Positions 10,534-20,280 are shown, counted from the first letter of the stretch. The stretch: 64,000 nt of DNA from Polaromonas sp. CG_9.7 (GCF_015752205.1 NZ_JADOVG010000007.1:124001-188000); one strand, 5' to 3'. The notes: a model not told the origin generated them from the letters alone. Numbers and translations are program-made.

Positions 10534-10604
10534 GTTTTGCTTTGAATAAAAATTTCACCATTCCTGAAGCCTCAACGACGAAATAGCCATCCTCAATTCA
10601 ATGT

Positions 10605-10641
10605 ATAGATAAAACCTATTTTATTTATGTACTTATAAGTC
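10605..10641 (+). promoter_or_regulatory. Candidate OxyR binding site upstream of ahpC
   Basis: The first half, 10605-10619, is ATAG-N7-CTAT and matches the published OxyR half-site pattern ATAGnTnnnAnCTAT at every fixed base. A second, degraded half follows at the expected 7-base spacing (10627-10641, starting ATGT). The site lies about 50-85 bp before the ahpC start and could overlap a -35 region. OxyR control of ahpCF is well known in proteobacteria. The oxyR gene itself is not in this window. Confidence 0.55.
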
Positions 10642-10691
10642 TTAAACTATGGCTTCAGTTAGATTTCTAACCAACCCGAAAGTAAAAATTC

Positions 10692-11264
10692 ATGTCCCTG
10701 ATCAATACCGAAGTCGTCCCATTCAATGCCACTGCCTACCAAAATGGAAAGTTTGTACCGGTAAGCAACGAGAAGATCAAAGGCAAATGGTCAGTATTTG
10801 TTTTCTTCCCAGCAGCCTTCACTTTTGTATGCCCTACCGAATTGGGAGACCTGGCTGATAACTATGCTGAATTCCAAAAAATGGGTGTCGACATCTACGG
10901 TGTCTCAACCGACACCCACTTCACGCATAAAGCATGGCACGACAGCTCGCCTGAAATGAGCAAAGTCCAGTACGCTTTGGTGGGCGACCCGGCACATGTT
11001 TTGGCTAAAGGCTTTGACGTTTTGATAGAAGATGGCGACGCCGCCGGTCTGTGCCTTCGCGGTACGTTCATTGTCAACCCGGAAGGCAAGATCCAGACCA
11101 TTGAAGTGCACCCAGACGGCATTGGCCGCGACGCCAAGGAATTGTTGCGCCGCCTCAAGGCAGCCCAGTACATCGCCGCTCATCCTGGTGAAGTTTGCCC
11201 CGCGAAGTGGAACGAAGGCGCCGAAACGTTGAAGCCTTCGTTTGACCTGGTCGGCAAGATCTAA
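10692..11264 (+). CDS. ahpC: Alkyl hydroperoxide reductase subunit C (peroxiredoxin)
   Basis: AhpC reduces H2O2 and organic peroxides in the cytoplasm. The 190-residue typical 2-Cys peroxiredoxin has the peroxidatic Cys47 in FTFVCPTE and the resolving Cys near 169 in EVCPAKW. The C-terminal extension needed for the decamer cycle is complete. It is followed by a terminator and then ahpF, its electron donor. A strong OxyR-like half site upstream suggests peroxide induction. Confidence 0.98.
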   Translation: MSLINTEVVPFNATAYQNGKFVPVSNEKIKGKWSVFVFFPAAFTFVCPTELGDLADNYAEFQKMGVDIYGVSTDTHFTHKAWHDSSPEMSKVQYALVGDPAHVLAKGFDVLIEDGDAAGLCLRGTFIVNPEGKIQTIEVHPDGIGRDAKELLRRLKAAQYIAAHPGEVCPAKWNEGAETLKPSFDLVGKI

Positions 11265-11283
11265 GTAAACCTGTGAGCGCTAC

Positions 11284-11315
11284 AGCCCGGGCGCGAATGC
11301 ACCCGGGCTTTTTTA
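11284..11315 (+). terminator. Terminator between ahpC and ahpF
   Basis: An 8-bp stem (AGCCCGGG at 11284-11291 with CCCGGGCT at 11302-11309) is followed directly by a T run. It probably makes ahpC mRNA more abundant than read-through ahpCF mRNA. Confidence 0.85.
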
Positions 11316-11347
11316 TTTCTCTACGTAATTCTTAAAGTGGGACTTCC

Positions 11348-12946
11348 ATGCTCGACGCCAGCACAAAAGCACAATTGAACAGCTACCTCGAACGCGCTAC
11401 GCAGCCAATTGAAATCGTAGCCTCGCTTGACGAAAGCAAAGCGTCGGGAGAGTTGCAGTCGCTGCTAAAAGATATTGCCGACGTCTCCCCGCTGGTCAAG
11501 GTCAGCGAAAGTCGCGACGACAACCACCGCAAACCGTCATTTTCCATCAACCGTCCAGGCGAAAACCACGGCCCTCGCTTTGCCGGCCTGCCGATGGGCC
11601 ATGAATTCACCTCGCTGATCCTCGCCCTGTTGCAAATTGGCGGTTATCCGCCTAAGGTGGAAGCGGATATTCTTGAACAAATTCGCGCCCTTGATGGAGA
11701 CTTCAAATTCGAAATTTATGTCTCATTGACCTGCCACAGTTGCCCTGACGTGGTGCAGGCCCTTAACTTGATGGCTGTTCAGAATCCGCGCATCACTAAC
11801 ACCATGATCGACGGCGCATTGTTCCAGGATGAAGTCAAGGAACGCCAGATCATGGCGGTGCCGACCGTGTTTCTCAATGGCACTGAATTCAGCCAAGGGC
11901 GCATGAGCCTGGAAGAAATACTGGCCAAGATCGACACCAGTGGAGTTGAGCGCGAAGCCAGGAAAATCGCTGCCAAGGCGCCGTTTGATGTACTGATCGT
12001 TGGTGGTGGTCCTGCCGGTGCAGCTGCTGCGGTATATGCTGCGCGCAAAGGAATTCGAACCGGCGTCGCATCAGAACGCTTCGGTGGACAAGTGCTTGAC
12101 ACACTGGGCATCGAAAACTTCATTTCACTGCAACATACCGAAGGCCCGCAGTTTGCAGTCGCGCTTGAACAGCATGTACGTGATTACGATGTCGACATCA
12201 TGAATATGCAGCGCGCCAAGTCGCTGATTCCCAACGCCGGTCCGGGCAAGGACATGATCGAGATTCAGCTCGACAGCGGTGCTTCCCTTCAAGCCAGATC
12301 AGTCATCATTTCGACAGGCGCACGCTGGCGCAACATCAACGTGCCAGGTGAGCATGAATACAAGAACAAGGGTGTCGCTTATTGCCCGCACTGCGATGGC
12401 CCCCTGTTCAAGGGAAAACGCGTCGCGGTCATCGGAGGTGGCAATTCAGGCGTTGAAGCGGCCATCGACCTGGCAGGTATTGTTGGACATGTGACGTTGA
12501 TTGAATTCGACAGTGCACTGCGCGCTGATGCCGTCTTGCAGCGCAAGTTGCACAGCCTGAAGAACGTGAGCGTATTCACGCATGCTCAAACGACTGAAAT
12601 TACTGGTGACAGTCAGAAAGTGAACGGTTTGGTGTACAAAGATCGTTCAAGCGGCGAGTTACGCAAGGTTGAACTTGAAGGTGTTTTTATCCAGATCGGC
12701 CTGATTCCCAACACTGACTGGCTCAAAGGAACGGTTGAGCTGTCTAAGCATGGCGAAATTGTGGTCGATGCAAGGGGACAGACATCGTTGCCGGGAGTTT
12801 TTGCAGCGGGTGATGCAACAACCGTACCTTTCAAGCAGATTATTATTGCGGCCGGTGATGGTGCCAAGGCAGCATTAAGCGCTTTTGACCATCTGATTCG
12901 CACATCGGTGCCAGTGGTTGAATTGGAGCCAGTTTTGGCAGACTGA
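11348..12946 (+). CDS. ahpF: Alkyl hydroperoxide reductase subunit F
   Basis: AhpF is a FAD enzyme that passes electrons from NADH to AhpC. The 532-residue protein has the complete architecture. A tandem thioredoxin-like N-terminal domain carries the redox pair CHSC (residues 129-132). The FAD-binding motif [10 protein letters not shown] lies near 219, the thioredoxin-reductase-type redox pair CPHC at 346-349, and the NAD motif [10 protein letters not shown] follows shortly after. It lies 83 bp after ahpC, behind a terminator, so expression may rely on read-through or a separate weak promoter. Confidence 0.98.
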   Translation: MLDASTKAQLNSYLERATQPIEIVASLDESKASGELQSLLKDIADVSPLVKVSESRDDNHRKPSFSINRPGENHGPRFAGLPMGHEFTSLILALLQIGGYPPKVEADILEQIRALDGDFKFEIYVSLTCHSCPDVVQALNLMAVQNPRITNTMIDGALFQDEVKERQIMAVPTVFLNGTEFSQGRMSLEEILAKIDTSGVEREARKIAAKAPFDVLIVGGGPAGAAAAVYAARKGIRTGVASERFGGQVLDTLGIENFISLQHTEGPQFAVALEQHVRDYDVDIMNMQRAKSLIPNAGPGKDMIEIQLDSGASLQARSVIISTGARWRNINVPGEHEYKNKGVAYCPHCDGPLFKGKRVAVIGGGNSGVEAAIDLAGIVGHVTLIEFDSALRADAVLQRKLHSLKNVSVFTHAQTTEITGDSQKVNGLVYKDRSSGELRKVELEGVFIQIGLIPNTDWLKGTVELSKHGEIVVDARGQTSLPGVFAAGDATTVPFKQIIIAAGDGAKAALSAFDHLIRTSVPVVELEPVLAD

Positions 12947-12955
12947 AGTTAACCA

Positions 12956-12987
12956 TGTGTATCAGGTTGCGCGTTGCCTGGTACACA
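12956..12987. terminator. Hairpin after ahpF, possible terminator
   Basis: Eleven-base arms (12956-12966 and 12977-12987, one mismatch) flank a 10-base loop, 9 bp past the ahpF stop. No T run follows on either strand, so termination by the intrinsic mechanism is doubtful. The rest of 12988-13237 shows no gene or clear signal. Confidence 0.4.
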
Positions 12988-13237
12988 TCGGTATGTCATA
13001 TCTTGAAATTGAAATTCATGTTTGGGCTACACGCTAACGCGCATGTCGGCACCCAAATTAAATCCGGATGCGAATCTTGGTCAGAGACACAAGCTTCAAT
13101 ATTCCCATAAAGCAGGTTTTTCAAACAGTGGATGACTGCTGACATATATCAGATCCAGATCACAAAACAAAAGCCCCAAATTATGTTGTTTGGACTTAGC
13201 TGAAGCTTATTGTCGCGAGGCTGAATTTGTGTTTGAT

Positions 13238-14452
13238 TTACTGTTGGTTTTTGACAGCATTTGTAGCTTCGTATACATCCATATATAACTCTTCCTGCTT
13301 CAGTGCAAGCCGACTCCACTGGTAGCAACTTGCAAATGCTGTCGCTCCCTTGCTCAACTTTTCACTCAACAGTGGTTGGTTCTGCAATTGCTCTAAAGCG
13401 CGCTGTAGCTTGAATGGGTCCAACGGATCGTCAAGGATCAGCGCATTTTCACCATCCTGAAGAAGACCGGCGACACCACAGTATTCAGCACTGCTTACCA
13501 CTACCGGCAGTCCGTATGACATGGCTTCAAGCACGACCATGGCAAAAGTGTCCTCAAGTGTTGGATGCGCAAGGCAATCGGCAGATTCATAAGCAGGAGC
13601 AACATTTTTCAATGAACCCAAAAAAAAGACCCTGGATGCTAAATTTAGAACTTTCACCTGCTCGTTGAAAGCAGGCATTTCAGTCAGATTTCCAACAACA
13701 GCCAAAATAAATCCAGTTGGGCATTTACTGAGTGCCGCTAGCAAGGTTTTTAGTCCTTTTTTGCGGTAGTCATTGGCGACAAACAATACGCAATATTTAT
13801 CCTCGGGCAAACCTAATAGCGACCTTGCCCTTTTTTTCCTTAGCTGCGTTAGTGGCAAAAGGGGCGGCGAAATTCCAGGTGTAACGACAGAAATCATCCC
13901 TTCGCAATCAGGATAGGTAGCGTCCACAATCTTCCAAAGACTTTCAGAAGTGACCACTATTTTTCTGTTGGGACGAAACTTGAACCGCAAATGCTCTAGT
14001 GCTAGGTAAGCCAGTAAACGTGGACTGGCCACTACCTTGATCCACCGAAAAACTTTCCGCCAGCCCCAAAGCTCGCGAAAAAGCGTGTATTTCACAGGTA
14101 ACACATGCACAGTTTGAACGTCACCATGCCATGTATTTTCATGGGAGTGAACGACATCGAAACCACTTCGAGTTGACCACCATGTGCAGGTGGCAAACCA
14201 CAACTGATTAACCCATCGGGGTTTGCGCATTGGCATTGAAACCCGGTGATAAGCGACGCCAGGCCAGTTATGGGCTATTTCCTGAGCAAATACATGAATG
14301 TCATGACGGGAAGCCAGTTGCTCAACCAGCGCAATTGAGTAGCGCTCTGCGCCACCACCAGTTGTAGAAAATGTCCGGTTGAAAACGGCAATTCGCAGCC
14401 GTTTTTTTTCACCAACAAAACTTTCAGCAGAATTTGGCGTGAGCGAACTCAT
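13238..14452 (-). CDS. Glycosyltransferase family 4
   Basis: This is a predicted GT-B fold retaining glycosyltransferase of 404 residues. The N-terminal Rossmann half has the loop STTGGGAERYS near residue 29. The C-terminal half has the donor-site segment LFVANDYRKKGL and the acidic motif HPTLEDTFAMVVLEAMSYGLPVV. The pattern recalls lipopolysaccharide-core or capsule transferases such as the WaaG group, but donor and acceptor sugars cannot be told. Its ATG overlaps the stop of the preceding polysaccharide deacetylase gene by 4 bases, so the two probably act on the same surface glycan. The pair is more AT-rich than the adjoining housekeeping genes. Confidence 0.88.
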   Translation of the reverse strand: MSSLTPNSAESFVGEKKRLRIAVFNRTFSTTGGGAERYSIALVEQLASRHDIHVFAQEIAHNWPGVAYHRVSMPMRKPRWVNQLWFATCTWWSTRSGFDVVHSHENTWHGDVQTVHVLPVKYTLFRELWGWRKVFRWIKVVASPRLLAYLALEHLRFKFRPNRKIVVTSESLWKIVDATYPDCEGMISVVTPGISPPLLPLTQLRKKRARSLLGLPEDKYCVLFVANDYRKKGLKTLLAALSKCPTGFILAVVGNLTEMPAFNEQVKVLNLASRVFFLGSLKNVAPAYESADCLAHPTLEDTFAMVVLEAMSYGLPVVVSSAEYCGVAGLLQDGENALILDDPLDPFKLQRALEQLQNQPLLSEKLSKGATAFASCYQWSRLALKQEELYMDVYEATNAVKNQQ

Positions 14453-15198
14453 TTTTTTCGGCGGTCTTCATAAGCAGTTGCAATCTTGAGCCAGAACACA
14501 GGCAGCGACGTTGAACGCAAGATAGGTACCCGGGGCAATTGCAGCATGTCCATTTCGGGATGACAACGGCTGCGCTGCGTGGTGGTGGCAGTCACAAACC
14601 CAAGGGTATCAACCATCCCAATATGTTCTGGTTGGTAGCGACCATACGGATAGCAAAAGTGCTGCACCGGAGTTTTCACTACCGATTCGAGCTCGGTTTT
14701 TCCCAAGGCAATTTCAAGACGACATTTGTTTTGGTCGTTAGCCGTTAGATCAATGTGCTGCCGGGTATGCGATCCTACTTCCTGCCCAGCAAAAACCCAT
14801 TGACGCAATTGAGCTTCATTCATCAATGCAGTCTGTGCAATACCCGTTTCTAAATCCCAGACATTGGTCTTGCCAAGCAGTCCGCTGAGGGCATAACAAG
14901 TCGAAGAAAAACCATGCTTCGTCAATGAGGGCAAGGCATTCGACAGGTTATTCAAGTAGCCATCATCGAACGTTATTCCTGCCACCTTGCCTTTTTTATG
15001 ACCATTCAAATAGGGTTCCAAAGCAGTCATGGACAATCCTTGATAGCCAAGCCGTTCAAGCCAAGCCATTTGCCTGGCAAAGGCTTGTGGCGCCACGTAC
15101 AGACTTCGAAAGGGGCTGCCCTTCGCCGGTGCGGCAGCAATCTGGTGGTAAACCAGAATCGGGATAGGCTGGGTGTTTGCGGTAAATCTGTTGGACAT
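14449..15198 (-). CDS. Polysaccharide deacetylase family protein
   Basis: This is a predicted carbohydrate esterase 4 (NodB homology) enzyme that removes acetyl groups from N-acetylated or O-acetylated sugars. The 249-residue protein has the metal-binding motif TFDDGY (Asp78, Asp79) and the HxxxH motif SHTRQH (His144, His148). The CYPYGRY segment that closes the active site follows. No clear signal peptide is visible, so it may be cytoplasmic or membrane-associated. It lies 18 bp after rng and overlaps the glycosyltransferase gene downstream, suggesting a joint role in cell-surface glycan modification. Confidence 0.88.
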   Translation of the reverse strand: MSNRFTANTQPIPILVYHQIAAAPAKGSPFRSLYVAPQAFARQMAWLERLGYQGLSMTALEPYLNGHKKGKVAGITFDDGYLNNLSNALPSLTKHGFSSTCYALSGLLGKTNVWDLETGIAQTALMNEAQLRQWVFAGQEVGSHTRQHIDLTANDQNKCRLEIALGKTELESVVKTPVQHFCYPYGRYQPEHIGMVDTLGFVTATTTQRSRCHPEMDMLQLPRVPILRSTSLPVFWLKIATAYEDRRKK

Positions 15199-15216
15199 GC
15201 TCGGACCGTTTGAATA

Positions 15217-16716
15217 TCAAAGCAATACGATGTCGTATTGCTCTTGGGCCATCACCGCTTCGGCCTGCAGGGAAATGGGTTTGCAAATAAATTCGCTCAG
15301 ACTCGCAAGGTGCTGGCTTTCCTCATCCAGAAATAATTCGATTACTTTGGGAGAAGCCACAATCCTGAATTCCCGGGGGTTGAACTGGCGTGCTTCACGC
15401 AAAATTTCACGCAGGATGTCATACGTCACACTGCGGGCCGTTTTGACAATTCCTTTTCCGCTACAGGCGTTGCAAGGTTCACACAGCTGATGCGCCAATG
15501 ACTCCCGCGTTCGCTTGCGAGTCATTTCAAGCAATCCCAATGCTGAAAACCCATTCACTGCGGTTTTGATTCGATCTCTCTCCAATTGCTTTTTAAATTC
15601 AGCCAATACCCCATCACGGTGATTTTCCTTACACATGTCGATGAAATCGACAATGACAATACCGCCCAGGTTGCGCAAACGGAGTTGCCGCGCAATGGCT
15701 TGCGCAGCCTCCAAATTGGTTTTGTAGATGGTTTCGTCAAAGTTTCGGGCACCAACGAAGCCCCCTGTATTCACGTCAACCGTGGTCAATGCTTCCGTCT
15801 GGTCAACCACCAGATAGCCACCGGACTTGAGGTCCACCCGACGACCCAGCGCTTTTGCAATTTCCTCGTCAATGCTAAACAGATCAAAAATAGGCCGCTC
15901 ACCACTGTAAAGATGAAGCTTTGAAACCGTCGAGGGCATGAACTCCAAAGCAAAAGCTTTGAGTTTTTCAAACTGTTCACGCGAATCGATGCGAATGGTT
16001 TGTGTATTTTCCAGCGCCATATCGCGCAACACGCGCTGCAACAGGCTCAAATCCTGATGCAAAACAGACGCTGCCGGCATGCGCAAGGAAGCCTGCTTGA
16101 TACGAAGCCAGGTTTTTCGCAGGTAAGCAATGTCTTCAGCCAGTTCAATGTCGGTGGCGTCCTCGCCATTAGTCCGAAGAATAAAACCACCGCCCATGTC
16201 GGCGACCAAAGACTGAACCCGCTGACGCAACTCTTCGCGCTGGCGGGGCAGAATTTTTTGCGAGACGCCAATGTGGTTATCTTGGGGCAAAAAAACCAGC
16301 AAACGACCGGCAATGCTGATCTGAGCCGTCAAGCGAGCACCTTTGGTGCCCATCGGATCCTTGAGAACCTGCACCATCAAAGCCTGTCCTTCGAACAACT
16401 GCTTCTCAATCGGCTGCAGTGAAGGACTTCCAGACGCCGCAGCGGTGGCACCCGGAACAGCTTCGGATTCGGCATGGCGGCTGTTGATACTGCTCATCAA
16501 ATCGGCCACATGCAAAAATGCGGCGCGGTCCAAGCCGATGTCGATAAACGCGGACTGCATTCCCGGCAGCACACGTACTACCTTGCCCAAGTAGACGTTG
16601 CCAACCAAGCCGCGCTCAAGCGTTCGCTCTACTTGCAATTCCTGCACGGCAGCATGCTCCACCACTGCAACACGTGTCTCTTGAGGCGACCAGTTGATCA
16701 GAATTTCTTGTTGCAT
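15217..16716 (-). CDS. rng: Ribonuclease G
   Basis: RNase G is an endoribonuclease that matures the 5' end of 16S rRNA and starts decay of some mRNAs. The roughly 499-residue protein has an S1-like RNA-binding region at the N-terminus (GNVYLGKVVRVLPGMQSAFIDIG) and the RNase E/G catalytic domain with the Mg-binding DVNTGGFVG and IVDFIDM segments. It ends with the Zn-link cysteines CEPCNACSGKG. I use the ATG at 16716, which has a GAGAA ribosome-binding sequence just upstream; the in-frame TTG at 16725 would overlap that sequence. It follows maf by 18 bp, the usual order in betaproteobacteria. Confidence 0.96.
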   Translation of the reverse strand: MQQEILINWSPQETRVAVVEHAAVQELQVERTLERGLVGNVYLGKVVRVLPGMQSAFIDIGLDRAAFLHVADLMSSINSRHAESEAVPGATAAASGSPSLQPIEKQLFEGQALMVQVLKDPMGTKGARLTAQISIAGRLLVFLPQDNHIGVSQKILPRQREELRQRVQSLVADMGGGFILRTNGEDATDIELAEDIAYLRKTWLRIKQASLRMPAASVLHQDLSLLQRVLRDMALENTQTIRIDSREQFEKLKAFALEFMPSTVSKLHLYSGERPIFDLFSIDEEIAKALGRRVDLKSGGYLVVDQTEALTTVDVNTGGFVGARNFDETIYKTNLEAAQAIARQLRLRNLGGIVIVDFIDMCKENHRDGVLAEFKKQLERDRIKTAVNGFSALGLLEMTRKRTRESLAHQLCEPCNACSGKGIVKTARSVTYDILREILREARQFNPREFRIVASPKVIELFLDEESQHLASLSEFICKPISLQAEAVMAQEQYDIVLL

Positions 16717-16734
16717 TGTTCTCAAACAGTAAGA

Positions 16735-17337
16735 CTAAATGGCAAGTCCAGCAGATCGAAGCAGCAAGGCCGTTTCCCATAATGGCAACCCCATGATTCC
16801 ACTGTAACTCCCGCTGATTCGGGTGATATGCATTGACGCTCTGCCCTGTATGGCATAAGCACCTGCCTTGCCCAGAGGCTCTCCAGTGGCTGCATAGCGG
16901 CTGATTTGTTCGGCTGTCATGGGCTCGAAGCTGACGTTTGAACTACTGAGAACGGAAAAACGCTCTTGGCCCGACTGAATATTGACCGCCGTCAAAACTC
17001 TATGCGTTTTACCAGATAGTTCAGACAGCATGCGCTCGGCATGACCCCTGTCATCGGGCTTGCCATAAATAGTGCAGCCGAGGGCCACGGTGGTGTCAGC
17101 GCAGAGGATAGGCGCTGATGGCAGTTGGCGCCGGGCCAAGCGTGCTGAAGCGCTATCGAGTTTGAGGCTTGTCACCCGTTTGACATAGCGTGCTGGCGCC
17201 TCGTTGTCCAATACCACTTCCAAGGCTTCAGTGTCTTCGGTCACATCGGGCAGCAGCAGTTCGTACCGAACACCTAATTGTTCAAGCAACTGCCGCCGTC
17301 TTGGACTTTGAGAGGCCAGATAAACAAACTGAACCAT
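16735..17337 (-). CDS. maf: Maf-like nucleotide pyrophosphatase
   Basis: Maf proteins hydrolyse non-canonical or excess nucleoside triphosphates to monophosphates. The 200-residue protein shows the start LASQSPRRRQLLEQLG (residues 7-22), the ADTTVAL motif with the catalytic acid, and the ending IMGLPLWETALLL. The start residues and ADTTV motif indicate the dTTP/UTP pyrophosphatase type (YhdE) rather than YceF, but this is inference. It lies between rlmH and rng, close to both. Confidence 0.94.
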   Translation of the reverse strand: MVQFVYLASQSPRRRQLLEQLGVRYELLLPDVTEDTEALEVVLDNEAPARYVKRVTSLKLDSASARLARRQLPSAPILCADTTVALGCTIYGKPDDRGHAERMLSELSGKTHRVLTAVNIQSGQERFSVLSSSNVSFEPMTAEQISRYAATGEPLGKAGAYAIQGRASMHITRISGSYSGIMGLPLWETALLLRSAGLAI

Positions 17338-17358
17338 GCTGAACTCGCCTGCAAAAAG

Positions 17359-17826
17359 TTATTCGCGATGGTAGGGATGATTGATCGTGATGCTCCAGGC
17401 ACGGTAAAGCTGTTCAATCAGCAATACACGTACCATGGCATGCGGCAAGGTCAAATCAGACAGGCGAATGCGTTGATGGGCCGACTGCTTGAAGCCAGCG
17501 TCCAGTCCATCCGGACCGCCAATCACAATGGCGATGTCATCCCCGGACAGCTGCCAGGTCTTTAGATTTTCTGCCAGCGCCATCGTGGTCACAGCCGTAC
17601 CACGTTCATCCAACGCCACGATCCGGCAGCCTCGGGCAATGGCACCTTCAATGCGGGTGCGCTCTGAGGCAAGCAAGGTTTCCAGGGTTTTAGATCCCCG
17701 CGGTTCGGTTTTGACCGCCCTAAGTTCAACTTTCAACTCGGGCGGAAAGCGTTTGGCGTAGTCGTCATAAGCCGTCTGCGCCCAATCGGGCACCTTCTGG
17801 CCAACGGCGACAATCGTCAGCCTCAT
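17359..17826 (-). CDS. rlmH: 23S rRNA (pseudouridine1915-N3)-methyltransferase RlmH
   Basis: RlmH is a SPOUT methyltransferase that modifies pseudouridine 1915 in helix 69 of 23S rRNA on the 70S ribosome. The 155-residue product is full length, with the family start [17 protein letters not shown]. The cofactor-knot segment FVIGGPDG-like (here [12 protein letters not shown]) lies near residue 99, followed by [20 protein letters not shown] and the terminal NHPYHRE. The start codon overlaps the rsfS stop by 4 bases, the usual coupling of these two ribosome-related genes. Confidence 0.97.
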   Translation of the reverse strand: MRLTIVAVGQKVPDWAQTAYDDYAKRFPPELKVELRAVKTEPRGSKTLETLLASERTRIEGAIARGCRIVALDERGTAVTTMALAENLKTWQLSGDDIAIVIGGPDGLDAGFKQSAHQRIRLSDLTLPHAMVRVLLIEQLYRAWSITINHPYHRE

Positions 17827-18689
17827 TCGCTCCGGGTCGTGGTTTTCTTCACGGCTGTCTTTTTGGCAGCAGGCTTCTTGACGGACATCTTGACCGCAAC
17901 TTGCTTGGCTGCAACTTTCCTGGTCAGAGGAATTTTCACAATCGGTGTCTTGACAACAACCTTTTTGACAGCTGTTTTGGCTGCCAATGGCTTGGACTCG
18001 GCTGAAGCCACCCGGGAAGACGGTTTGCGTGCTTTGATCAGCTTCGCTTCAGGTTCGGTAGCCGGCGCACTCGCATTGCGCTTAGCCGTCCAGTCATGCG
18101 TTTTTCCAACGCGACCGACGTAAGTTCCATCATCGGTTCGTGCCAGCGTTGCGGCGTCCGACAAACTTTCGTCGTTGACGCTTTTTGTACTTTTTGACAG
18201 TTTGGCAGGAGATTTTGACTTGCCACCGGTTGCAACACGCGACTTGGCTGGCTTCATCTCAGCTTTAACCTCGACCTTGGCAGCCTTAGGCAGTGGAGTG
18301 GGGGCACCAAGCTTGAGTTTGATGGGCTTTTCGCCCCACAGTTCTTCGAGGTTGTAATACTGGCGAATCGTGGGTTGCATGATGTGGGCAACGGCGGCTC
18401 CGCAGTCAACGATGATCCACTCACCGTTGTCTTCGCCCTCAATGCGGGGCTTGGCAAAACCGGCGTCGCGCACAGCGTCGCGCACGCTGGCAGCAAGCGC
18501 CTTGGTCTGGCGGTTGGACGTGCCCGAAGCAACAATCACGCGCTCAAACAGCGATGTGATGTGTTCGGTATCAAACACCTGAATGTCTTGCGCCTTGACA
18601 TCTTCAAGCCCATCGATAATGGCGCGCTGAAGTTTTTGGACATCTTTTTTGCCCTCGGTGCTTGAGGTTTTGACAGTGGTGGGGGTCAT
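17823..18689 (-). CDS. rsfS: Ribosome silencing factor RsfS with a long basic C-terminal tail
   Basis: RsfS binds ribosomal protein L14 and blocks subunit joining when nutrients are scarce. The conserved domain covers about residues 14-122 ([20 protein letters not shown], then [13 protein letters not shown] and the ending [10 protein letters not shown]). Family members usually stop at about 105-140 residues. This one runs to 288 residues, adding a low-complexity tail rich in Lys, Ala, Val and Thr with repeated AVKK/PAAKK motifs like those of histone-H1-like proteins. The frame is intact and followed at once by rlmH with a 4-base overlap, so the tail is not an annotation artefact. Its function is unknown; RNA or DNA contact is plausible. 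Confidence 0.95.
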   Translation of the reverse strand: MTPTTVKTSSTEGKKDVQKLQRAIIDGLEDVKAQDIQVFDTEHITSLFERVIVASGTSNRQTKALAASVRDAVRDAGFAKPRIEGEDNGEWIIVDCGAAVAHIMQPTIRQYYNLEELWGEKPIKLKLGAPTPLPKAAKVEVKAEMKPAKSRVATGGKSKSPAKLSKSTKSVNDESLSDAATLARTDDGTYVGRVGKTHDWTAKRNASAPATEPEAKLIKARKPSSRVASAESKPLAAKTAVKKVVVKTPIVKIPLTRKVAAKQVAVKMSVKKPAAKKTAVKKTTTRSE

Positions 18690-18718
18690 GCAATACTTTG
18701 CTTCATAGAGGTGAAAAA

Positions 18719-19351
18719 TTAACCGGCGTCGTACAGTTGATAGTGCGAAATATAACGTGCCACAGACTCAGGAACGAATTTTCTGGCGTCTTCCGCAGTG
18801 GCCGCGCCTGAAGCCATCATCTGACGAATCTGGGTGGCGCTGAAGGGCATCAAGGGTAGCTTGAGAATGAGAAACCGGGAATTGTGCGGCGCATAAATAT
18901 CAAACTCAGTTTGAGTCAGCGCGGATTCAGTGCGATCAGCTATACAAATTATAGCTATTTCAAGAATCTCTCTCCATTGATGCCATCGGTCAAAGCTCAT
19001 AAACTGATCAGCGCCTATGAACATATAGAGCTGGCACCCTGAATTCTCGGTTTGCAAAGCCTTGAGGGTATCAAGGGTAAATGTAGGTCCAAGGCGCTGC
19101 AATTCACGCGCATCTACCACGACACGCTCAATGTTGCCGAACGCCAGCCGAGCCATGGCCAGACGGTGTTCGGGGGCACTGAGCACACGGGCCTTGTGCC
19201 ATGCATGGCCGGTGGGAATAACATGCAGCACATCAAGATTGAACTGCTCCAGCGCAGCCTTGGCCAATGCCACATGGGCATTGTGTGGCGGGTCAAACGA
19301 ACCGCCGAACACGCCAATGCGTTTGGGCTGTCCAGCAGCGTTGGTGCTCAA
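18719..19351 (-). CDS. nadD: Nicotinate-nucleotide adenylyltransferase
   Basis: NadD converts nicotinate mononucleotide and ATP to deamido-NAD. The protein of about 210 residues shows the nucleotidyltransferase start [16 protein letters not shown] with its HxGH-like site, [20 protein letters not shown] in the middle, and the C-terminal [12 protein letters not shown] motif. The start is uncertain. I chose the TTG at 19351, whose TTGA overlaps the hemF stop. The first ATG at 19432 would give an unlikely 85-base overlap with hemF. A segment at about residues 133-153 is encoded by a palindromic-repeat sequence. It lies in the hemF-nadD-rsfS run. Confidence 0.93.
   Translation of the reverse strand: MSTNAAGQPKRIGVFGGSFDPPHNAHVALAKAALEQFNLDVLHVIPTGHAWHKARVLSAPEHRLAMARLAFGNIERVVVDARELQRLGPTFTLDTLKALQTENSGCQLYMFIGADQFMSFDRWHQWREILEIAIICIADRTESALTQTEFDIYAPHNSRFLILKLPLMPFSATQIRQMMASGAATAEDARKFVPESVARYISHYQLYDAG
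18893..18955 (-). repeat. Palindromic repeat copy inside nadD (core 18939-18955)
   Basis: A core GCTAT-N7-ATAGC with the related 3' flank lies within the nadD coding frame and is translated as the segment containing [17 protein letters not shown]. The reading frame is kept through it. Whether it was inserted or arose by gene conversion cannot be told from one sequence. Confidence 0.55.
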
Positions 19352-20271
19352 ACCCAGTCCCGCCTGACAAGAAATTCTTTGTACAAGCGTTCCTCTGGTG
19401 ATCCGGCCACACTGGGCCGTTGGTAGGACCAACTTGCCAGCGGCGGCATCGACATCAGGATTGATTCAGTGCGTCCACCAGACTGCAGCCCAAAATGAGT
19501 TCCGCGGTCCCACACCAGGTTGAACTCGACATAACGGCCTCTGCGGTACAACTGAAAATCGCGTTCGCGTTCTGTGAAAATGCTGTCCTTGCGGCGTTTG
19601 ATGATTGGCAGATATGCCTGCAGGAATGAGTCGCCTACAGCCTGCATCATCGTCAAGCTTTGTGCCAGGCCAAGCTCCTGAAAATCGTCGAAAAACACGC
19701 CGCCGACACCGCGTTGCTCCTGGCGGTGCTTGAGAAAAAAATATTCGTCGCACCACTGCTTGAAACGTGGGTATTTGTCTTCGCCAAACGGTGCAAGCGT
19801 GTCCTTGCAAACCTGGTGAAAATGCACCGCGTCTTCGTCAAAACCGTAAAAAGGCGTCAGGTCCATGCCGCCGCCAAACCAGCAGACCGGCTCGGCGGCT
19901 TCACCAACAGGGGTTGCCGCCAGCATCCTCACATTCATGTGTACCGTCGGCGCATAAGGGTTGCGCGGATGGAACACCAGCGAAACGCCCATCGCCTCAA
20001 ACGGTGCGCCTGCCAACTCCGGTCGATGCTGGGTGGCAGAAGACGGCAGCCTGGGACCACGCACATGCGAAAAGCCGCAGCCGGCGCGCTCGAATACATT
20101 GCCCTGCTCGAGAATTTTGGTGATACCGTTGCCCTGAAGCATCTCGCCCGGTTCCTTTTGCCAGGAATCGCTGACAAAGGGCTGGCCGTCAATTTCAGCA
20201 ACGGCATTGGTGATGCGCTCCTGAAGATCCAGCAAAAAAACGCGAACGGCGGAAAGATCAATGCTGGACAT
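19348..20271 (-). CDS. hemF: Oxygen-dependent coproporphyrinogen III oxidase
   Basis: HemF decarboxylates coproporphyrinogen III to protoporphyrinogen IX with O2 during heme synthesis. The 307-residue product is full length. The segments [13 protein letters not shown], the central [11 protein letters not shown] and the terminal [14 protein letters not shown] to SMPPLASW are all present. It lies 9 bp after purD and overlaps nadD, part of the long leftward housekeeping operon. Use of HemF indicates aerobic growth. Confidence 0.97.
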   Translation of the reverse strand: MSSIDLSAVRVFLLDLQERITNAVAEIDGQPFVSDSWQKEPGEMLQGNGITKILEQGNVFERAGCGFSHVRGPRLPSSATQHRPELAGAPFEAMGVSLVFHPRNPYAPTVHMNVRMLAATPVGEAAEPVCWFGGGMDLTPFYGFDEDAVHFHQVCKDTLAPFGEDKYPRFKQWCDEYFFLKHRQEQRGVGGVFFDDFQELGLAQSLTMMQAVGDSFLQAYLPIIKRRKDSIFTERERDFQLYRRGRYVEFNLVWDRGTHFGLQSGGRTESILMSMPPLASWSYQRPSVAGSPEERLYKEFLVRRDWV

Positions 20272-20280
20272 AACTGGTTC

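Noticed and set aside
19352-19432. Longer nadD start at ATG 19432
   Set aside because: It would overlap hemF by 85 bases and add about 27 residues that do not resemble the family; the TTG at 19351 forms a normal TTGA overlap.
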